DNA of 64,000 nucleotides from Jejuia sp043557195. Lineage in GTDB: Bacteria; Bacteroidota; Bacteroidia; Flavobacteriales; Flavobacteriaceae. Of the stretch, positions 59,179 to 64,000 are shown one piece after another. The translations under genes and the position numbers were made by a program. The stretch covers positions 1,736,001 through 1,800,000 of the forward strand of contig CP121314.1 of NCBI GenBank assembly GCA_043557195.1, read 5' to 3'. Under the pieces are notes generated by a model that searched no databases, was not told where the DNA came from, and saw nothing but the letters and a program-made list of their open reading frames with translations. The first letter of the stretch is position 1, and the number at the start of each line of letters is the position of its first letter.

Positions 59179-59219
59179 AATTTTTGAAAAATTATTTAAT
59201 AATTTGAAATTAGTCGTGG

Positions 59220-59227
59220 CAAAAATA
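59220..59227 (-). promoter_or_regulatory. -7 box of the TonB receptor/lipoprotein operon
   Basis: TATTTTTG on the minus strand, about 42 bases before the ATG at 59178. No strong -33 TTG at the usual spacing. Confidence 0.45.
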
Positions 59228-59286
59228 CTGATAATTAGAAGATAAACATTAACCAAATGTTAAGAAATTTAACAGTTCTTATTAAC

Positions 59287-59320
59287 AAAAAAGCGCCGAT
59301 ATTCACAATATCGGCGCTTC
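59287..59320 (-). terminator. Terminator of the pgi operon
   Basis: A perfect 13-bp stem AAGCGCCGATATT / AATATCGGCGCTT with loop CAC and a T run on the minus strand, 22 bases after the pgi stop. Confidence 0.92.
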
Positions 59321-59341
59321 TGGTAAGAATTTTTTAATGTT

Positions 59342-60961
59342 TTAAGAGTTTTGCTTATAATATTTCAACAGATTAGAAGTAGAATTATCATGTTCGTTAT
59401 TAGCTTCTCCACTAAACTCTTTAAGAATTTTACTTGCCAATTGTTTCCCAAGCTCCACACCAAACTGGTCGTAACTAAAAATGTTCCAAATTACACCCTG
59501 TACAAATATCTTATGTTCGTACATAGCAATTAGTTTACCTAAACTTTCAGGTGTCAATTTGTTTATAAAAATAGTGTTCGTAGGCTTATTACCATCAAAT
59601 ACTTTGAAAGGTTTTATGCTTTTTGAAGTCCCTTCATCTACAACCTCAGTTTTGGTCTTTCCATTTAAGAGGGCTTCCGTTTGCGCTAAGAAATTCGAAA
59701 TCAATTTATCTTGATGATCTTGATTCCCATGCAATGACTTTACAAATCCTATAAAATCAGCAGGAATCAATTTTGTACCTTGATGTATAAGTTGAAAAAA
59801 AGCATGCTGCGAATTAGTTCCCGGCTCTCCCCAAATTAAAGTTCCAGTTTCATAATCAATAGGATTACCATTTCTATCTACGCTTTTACCGTTACTTTCC
59901 ATGATGCCTTGTTGCAGATATGTAGCAAATTGGTTTAAGTACTGAGAATAGGCTATAATAGCTTCACTTTCAGCATTAAAAAAGTTGTTGTACCAAATAC
60001 TAATAAGCCCTAAAACAACGGGAATATTTTTATCAAAATCTTCATTCTTAAAATGAACATCCATTTTGTGAGCACCTTCAAGAAGGCTAGCGTAATTATC
60101 ATAGCCAACAGCTAAACTGATAGACAACCCTACTGCACTCCATAATGAGAAACGACCTCCAACCCAATCCCACATTGGGAAGATATTGTTGGTGTCAATA
60201 CCAAAATTAGATACAGCATCAAGATTCGTAGAAACAGCCACAAAATGTTTAGCAATATCTTCTTCTTTAGCAGATTTTAAAAACCATGATTTTATGGTAT
60301 TTGCATTCGAAATAGTTTCCTGAGTTGTAAACGTTTTTGAAACAATAACAAAAAGTGTGGTTTCAGGATTTAGTTTTTTAATGACTTCATTTACATGGTC
60401 GCCATCTACGTTACTTACAAAATAAGTGGTTAACTGATTTTTATAAAATTGAAGGGCATCTACAACCATAGCTGGCCCTAAATCAGAACCACCAATACCA
60501 ATATTTACCACATGAGTAAAGGCTTTTCCTGTGTAGCCTTTTCTATCACCATTTACCACTTCATTTGTAAACGATTGAATCTTACGTTTTACTTTATAAA
60601 CTTCAGGAACCACATTTTCACCATCAACCATAACGGTTGCAGATTCTGGGGCTCTCAATGCTGTATGTAATACGGCTCTTCCTTCAGTTTGATTAATTTT
60701 TTCACCTGAAAACTGACTTTCAATCGCTTCTTTTAGCTTAACATCATCAGCTAATTCTAAAAGATATTTGAAGGTTTCTTCAGTGATTCTATTCTTTGAA
60801 ACATCTACATAAAAATCGTCCCAATTGATAGTGAATTTATCTGCTCGCTTAGAATCTTGAGCAAATAAATCCTTCATTTTTAAGTATTGCACTTCAGTAA
60901 AATGATGCTCTAATTTTTTCCAAGAAGCTGTTTTAGTAGGGTTTATGCTAGGTAACGCCAT
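59342..60961 (-). CDS. pgi: Glucose-6-phosphate isomerase
   Basis: A 539-residue cytosolic glycolytic enzyme interconverting glucose 6-phosphate and fructose 6-phosphate. Signature blocks: NIGIGGSDLGPAMV, FVSNVDGDHV, VSKTFTTQETISNA, FPMWDWVGGRFSLWSAVGL, the catalytic Glu region GKSVDRNG, the catalytic His in GTNSQHAFFQLIHQGT and the C-terminal SYDQFGVELGKQLA. It is the last gene of a four-gene unit, starting 1 base after the M23 peptidase stop, with a perfect terminator behind it. Confidence 0.97.
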   Translation of the reverse strand: MALPSINPTKTASWKKLEHHFTEVQYLKMKDLFAQDSKRADKFTINWDDFYVDVSKNRITEETFKYLLELADDVKLKEAIESQFSGEKINQTEGRAVLHTALRAPESATVMVDGENVVPEVYKVKRKIQSFTNEVVNGDRKGYTGKAFTHVVNIGIGGSDLGPAMVVDALQFYKNQLTTYFVSNVDGDHVNEVIKKLNPETTLFVIVSKTFTTQETISNANTIKSWFLKSAKEEDIAKHFVAVSTNLDAVSNFGIDTNNIFPMWDWVGGRFSLWSAVGLSISLAVGYDNYASLLEGAHKMDVHFKNEDFDKNIPVVLGLISIWYNNFFNAESEAIIAYSQYLNQFATYLQQGIMESNGKSVDRNGNPIDYETGTLIWGEPGTNSQHAFFQLIHQGTKLIPADFIGFVKSLHGNQDHQDKLISNFLAQTEALLNGKTKTEVVDEGTSKSIKPFKVFDGNKPTNTIFINKLTPESLGKLIAMYEHKIFVQGVIWNIFSYDQFGVELGKQLASKILKEFSGEANNEHDNSTSNLLKYYKQNS

Positions 60962-60962
60962 G

Positions 60963-62279
60963 TTATGAATTTGATTGGTAAATTACAGTTTCAGGTTCTT
61001 CTTCTGTAATTTGAGGTTTAAAATTAATATTATCTAACTTGTATTTTATAGGTTGAATAAACTCTAAATATTGCACTTTTAGAGAATCTGAAATGGGTTT
61101 AGCTTCAGGTAATTTTTGTTTGAATGGATCGACTTGTTTGCCGTTTTTCCAAAAACGATAGCATACATGAGGGCCGCCTGTATTTCCTGTCATTCCAACT
61201 TTACCAATAACATCGCCTTGTTTTACAAATTGACCAACTTTTACTAGTCGTTTACTCATATGTAAATACTGCGTCTCGTAAGTCGCATTATGACGAATTT
61301 TTACATAGTTTCCATTACCACCTCTACGTTCAGATTTAGTTACTGTACCATTTGCAGTTGCCATAATTGGTGTACCTATAGGGGCTGCAAAGTCTGTGCC
61401 TTTATGAGCTCTAACACGGTAACCGTAAACTGCAATACGCCTTTTCAAATTGTAACGCGACGAAATCCTACTAAACTTTACAGGAGCTTTTAAAAATGCA
61501 CGTCGTAAATTTTTAGCTTCTTCATTAAAGTAGTCCACAATACCTTTAGCGGAATCTGTTGTAAATTCAAAGGCATAAAATGGTTCGTTGTTATGCTCAA
61601 AATATGCTGCCTTTACACGGTCAACTCCCGTATAAATCGTATCATTTATATATTTATCAGTATAAATTACTTTGAACCTGTCTCCTTTTTGTAGTCTTCT
61701 AAAATCGATAGTCCATGCATAAATTTCATCTGCCATTTTATAGGCTAAACGCGGACTTAATCCTTGTTCTTCTAGGGTTAAAGAAATATTGTCTTCTATA
61801 ACACCGGTAGCCACCTTTTCAACATATGTAATAGGTTTTCTGCTTCTGTACGCTCGTATAGAGTCTTGGAAATTAATTACTACATAATCCTCCAAATTAG
61901 GTTGATAGATAAAGCACGTAGCAGTTTCCAACGAATCTTTACCGCATAGAAGCGTGTAAGGTTTGCCAACTTGTAAGCCCCTTCTTATATCAAACGTATC
62001 TTTTGCTTTATTGGCAATATTGAAAATTTTAGGATAGCCTACATTATTGCGTTCTAGGATGATACCAAATGTATCTCCGTTTCTAATTGTGTCTCGTTTT
62101 ACAATGTAATTATCTAGATTAAAACCAAACTCCATAACTGGTTCTGGCTCTTCTACTATGGCTACTTCCTCTTCCTGTATTTCAGGTTTGGGGTCGTCTT
62201 TACAGCCCATAATGAGTAACCCTAAAAAGAAAAGTATTAAATATTTGTCCCCCAATCTTCTATCTCTTGTGCTGTCCAT
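60963..62279 (-). CDS. M23 (LytM) family peptidoglycan peptidase lipoprotein
   Basis: A 438-residue envelope endopeptidase candidate. From the ATG at 62279 the signal is MDSTRDRRLGDKYLILFFLG ending in lipobox LIMGC; an in-frame ATG at 62333 would only lengthen a non-hydrophobic N-terminus and overlap kynA by 97 bases. Residues about 55-240 are the OapA/SPOR-like N-terminal region seen in MepM-type proteins (NGDTFGIILERNNVG). The LytM domain has the zinc motif HKGTDFAAPIGTPI and RHNATYETQYLHMSK. The usual HxH pair reads GPHVCYRFWKNG: the second His (a zinc ligand) is Cys. Cys can bind zinc, and this form is, I believe, common in Bacteroidetes, but activity is not certain. Confidence 0.88.
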   Translation of the reverse strand: MDSTRDRRLGDKYLILFFLGLLIMGCKDDPKPEIQEEEVAIVEEPEPVMEFGFNLDNYIVKRDTIRNGDTFGIILERNNVGYPKIFNIANKAKDTFDIRRGLQVGKPYTLLCGKDSLETATCFIYQPNLEDYVVINFQDSIRAYRSRKPITYVEKVATGVIEDNISLTLEEQGLSPRLAYKMADEIYAWTIDFRRLQKGDRFKVIYTDKYINDTIYTGVDRVKAAYFEHNNEPFYAFEFTTDSAKGIVDYFNEEAKNLRRAFLKAPVKFSRISSRYNLKRRIAVYGYRVRAHKGTDFAAPIGTPIMATANGTVTKSERRGGNGNYVKIRHNATYETQYLHMSKRLVKVGQFVKQGDVIGKVGMTGNTGGPHVCYRFWKNGKQVDPFKQKLPEAKPISDSLKVQYLEFIQPIKYKLDNINFKPQITEEEPETVIYQSNS

Positions 62280-63157
62280 AAATCTGGAAAAAATATTCGT
62301 TTTTGATATTTTGGATGCATATATTTTACCCACTCGCTACCACCAGTAGCTTCAGCAGTTTTGCCTCCAATATTTAAATAATGATTTGCTGTATTGTAAT
62401 GTGCCATAACCCATTTTACGTTTACGGTATAATCGTAATGTCTCATGGCGTCAATTAATGCTTTGTTTGCTCTAGAAGATTTTGGTAATTTCTTATACTT
62501 AGACCATAAATTTTTGCCCTCATATTTTTTTGAAAACCTAATAAATTCATCTTTATATCGCTTCTCAAAAGCAGATAAAGTATAGGTTTTTTTACCCGTT
62601 TTATAATCTTTCCCCGCCGCTTGCCAGTACAATTGTTCAAAAGCACTATTGCAGCATATGTCCTTGCTTACATTATCCCTAAAACGTTTATCTATTAAGT
62701 TAATAAGTTCAGTAGATGCGAACTCTACCATTCTATATTGCGCACTTTGAAAACCACTTGCGGGTGTTAACGTAGTTCTAAATTGATTGTACTGATCGAT
62801 ATCCATCCCATCCTTCATAATGCTGAAAGACGATGTAAGCACATCAAAATACCGACTCACACGCATTATTTTTTCCGTAAACTCCGCTACTTCAAAATCA
62901 TTTTCAGCAACTTGCTCAATTTCAGAAAGTATCATTTTAAAAAGCAGTTCACTTACTTGATGGTACATAATAAATACCATTTCATCTGGGAAGTCAGTTC
63001 TGGGCTTTTGAAGATTTAGCAACACATCGGTTTGAATGTAATCCCAATAACTGATGGGTTTGCTATGTAGCAATCCTTCTAAATGAACTTCTAAATCTTG
63101 GTCTATAGACTCGTACTTTACTTTAAGTTGGTTGGTTATGTCTGAGTCTGATTTCAT
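62237..63157 (-). CDS. kynA: Tryptophan 2,3-dioxygenase
   Basis: A 306-residue heme enzyme that opens the indole ring of tryptophan to N-formylkynurenine, first step of the kynurenine pathway. Motifs: FIMYHQVSELLFKMI (active-site His), FRTTLTPASGFQSAQYR (substrate-binding Arg and Thr), the heme His in WVMAHYNTANHYLNIGG and TGGSEWVKYMHPKYQKRIFF. Its ATG overlaps the stop of the DUF3108 gene upstream (TAATG), and its 3' end overlaps the M23 gene by about 43 bases, showing tight co-transcription. No other kynurenine genes are in the window. Confidence 0.95.
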   Translation of the reverse strand: MKSDSDITNQLKVKYESIDQDLEVHLEGLLHSKPISYWDYIQTDVLLNLQKPRTDFPDEMVFIMYHQVSELLFKMILSEIEQVAENDFEVAEFTEKIMRVSRYFDVLTSSFSIMKDGMDIDQYNQFRTTLTPASGFQSAQYRMVEFASTELINLIDKRFRDNVSKDICCNSAFEQLYWQAAGKDYKTGKKTYTLSAFEKRYKDEFIRFSKKYEGKNLWSKYKKLPKSSRANKALIDAMRHYDYTVNVKWVMAHYNTANHYLNIGGKTAEATGGSEWVKYMHPKYQKRIFFPDLWTAQEIEDWGTNI

Positions 63158-63939
63158 TAATTATTAACAACTATTTGAAACGGGTGCTTCAGTCCCTTAA
63201 AGGCTTCTAGATCTGCTCTAAGCGACCCCACAGCCAAATCTGCTTTAATGCGCAAAGGTACTTTATTTTTATCTTTAGAGACCCATAGTGTTAAACTTTC
63301 TTCCTCTTTAAAAACACGACCAGCCATTACGTAAGGTCTAAATTTTAAAGCCACTACATCACCAAAATCAGTATCAATAGTTTCAACACCTAAATACTGA
63401 AGTTTAAAACCATAATTTTCCTCATCAAAAAACATATCAACCTTAAACTCGTCGCCAATTTTTAGCGTATTTATGTCTATGCTATTGCGCAAATAATAAT
63501 AGGTAGACACCATATCCTGAATATTAGGTTTGGTATCAATCACCTTCTTAGTTTTATGCTTTTTGTTATTAACGTGAGCTTTAAGGTTCTTATGGTCAAA
63601 CTCAATCTCAATATCCTTAGTATGCCCGCCCTCATCAATATTACGCACAAACTTATAAGGCATTATAGTATTTTTGTCAAAATAGCTTTCATATCTATCT
63701 TTCACCTTAAAAAACCATTTAATCATGCCTGTTGTCCAGCCCTTGCCAACAACATGGTACACGTCTTTATCATCTAATTTAGAATCTTTAACAGTAAGTG
63801 TTGCGTTTCCAGCTTTTAAAAAACCGCTATAGCTCATCTTAAATTTAAACCATTCGCCATCTCCAAAAGCCGATTCTTGCTGTGCTACCGAAGCTTGCAC
63901 AACACTAAACGTTATTATTATAAGTAGTAATTTTTTCAT
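63157..63939 (-). CDS. DUF3108 periplasmic protein
   Basis: A 260-residue exported protein: signal peptide MKKLLLIIITFSVVQASVAQ, then a beta-rich DUF3108 domain with GEWFKFKMSYSGFLKAGNATLTV at the start, IQDMVSTYYYLRNSID in the middle and LTLWVSKDKNKVPLRIKADLAVGSLRADLE at the end (LolA/LppX-like barrel halves are suspected for this family). Function unknown; probably periplasmic and possibly lipid- or polysaccharide-related. It is the first gene of the DUF3108-kynA-M23-pgi unit. The 61 bases to the right edge hold nothing recognisable. Confidence 0.88.
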   Translation of the reverse strand: MKKLLLIIITFSVVQASVAQQESAFGDGEWFKFKMSYSGFLKAGNATLTVKDSKLDDKDVYHVVGKGWTTGMIKWFFKVKDRYESYFDKNTIMPYKFVRNIDEGGHTKDIEIEFDHKNLKAHVNNKKHKTKKVIDTKPNIQDMVSTYYYLRNSIDINTLKIGDEFKVDMFFDEENYGFKLQYLGVETIDTDFGDVVALKFRPYVMAGRVFKEEESLTLWVSKDKNKVPLRIKADLAVGSLRADLEAFKGLKHPFQIVVNN

Positions 63940-64000
63940 CTTTATTTGGGTAATTATAATGTAACTTCTCTCTCAACTTTTTATTGTTTTCACCTAAGAA

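Noticed and set aside
59179..59256. N-terminal extension of the second TonB receptor
   Set aside because: It lies across a -7 promoter box and before a clear signal peptide, so it is not translated from this promoter.
1..64000. Search by eye for tRNA, rRNA, CRISPR arrays, insertion sequences and prophage genes
   Set aside because: No cloverleaf, regularly spaced repeat, transposase or phage structural protein was recognised.

Overview
The window is AT-rich chromosomal DNA of a member of Bacteroidetes, most likely a marine Flavobacteriaceae. The evidence is lipoproteins with Bacteroidetes-type lipoboxes, proteins with a type IX secretion (T9SS) C-terminal sorting domain, TonB-dependent receptors with a carboxypeptidase-like plug extension, a type-B sdhCAB operon, a SUF-only Fe-S locus, several Bacteroidetes-restricted DUF families (DUF2480, DUF3078, DUF5689) and promoters with the flavobacterial -7 box TAnnTTTG. 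No tRNA, rRNA, CRISPR array, insertion sequence or prophage was seen. No intergenic gap exceeds 300 bases.

Layout: 1-0.9 kb is the 3' part of an RNase E/G gene. 1.1-4.6 kb is a two-gene operon (lipoprotein, then a coiled-coil/outer-membrane-barrel protein) of unknown function. 4.8-12.3 kb holds tas, an OmpA-type lipoprotein, xth, a 1140-aa outer-membrane protein and an M28 peptidase. 12.4-15.8 kb is sdhCAB. 15.9-19.8 kb is a tandem pair of T9SS-exported metzincin-like proteases. 19.9-27.2 kb holds housekeeping and transport genes (pepP, lysC, an ACT-like partner, brnQ, a hydrolase, thiL) and two tiny zinc-ribbon genes. 27.2-31.9 kb is a lipoprotein operon ending in an MbnP/MbnH copper-protein pair, preceded by a Cys-rich mini-ORF. 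32.4-41 kb is the SUF Fe-S assembly region (sufA, sufB, lipoprotein, sufC, sufD, sufS, ... sufE, sufT, DUF2480). 41-45.9 kb holds a DUF3078 protein, hflX, an EEP phosphatase/nuclease-like gene and rlmF. 45.9-59.2 kb is a surface-polymer region: a glycosidase, two TonB receptors each with a partner lipoprotein, a secreted EEP nuclease and an endonuclease I lipoprotein. 59.3-63.9 kb is a DUF3108-kynA-M23-pgi operon.

Three things stand out. First, the SUF operon as given is broken: sufC lacks about 62 bases around its H-loop (frameshift) and a second deletion joins the end of sufC to the middle of sufD, removing about the first 200 residues of SufD. Because SUF is normally the only Fe-S assembly route in these bacteria, this is either an assembly error or a striking biological event. 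Second, five intergenic copies of a dispersed structured element are present. In the three long copies the bases change but the stems are kept (covariation), which points to a folded RNA or mobile palindromic element. Third, two functional loci can be inferred: a copper operon built on an MbnP/MbnH pair, and a probable extracellular nucleic-acid-utilisation locus (TonB receptor, OB-fold DUF5689 lipoprotein, two exported nucleases).
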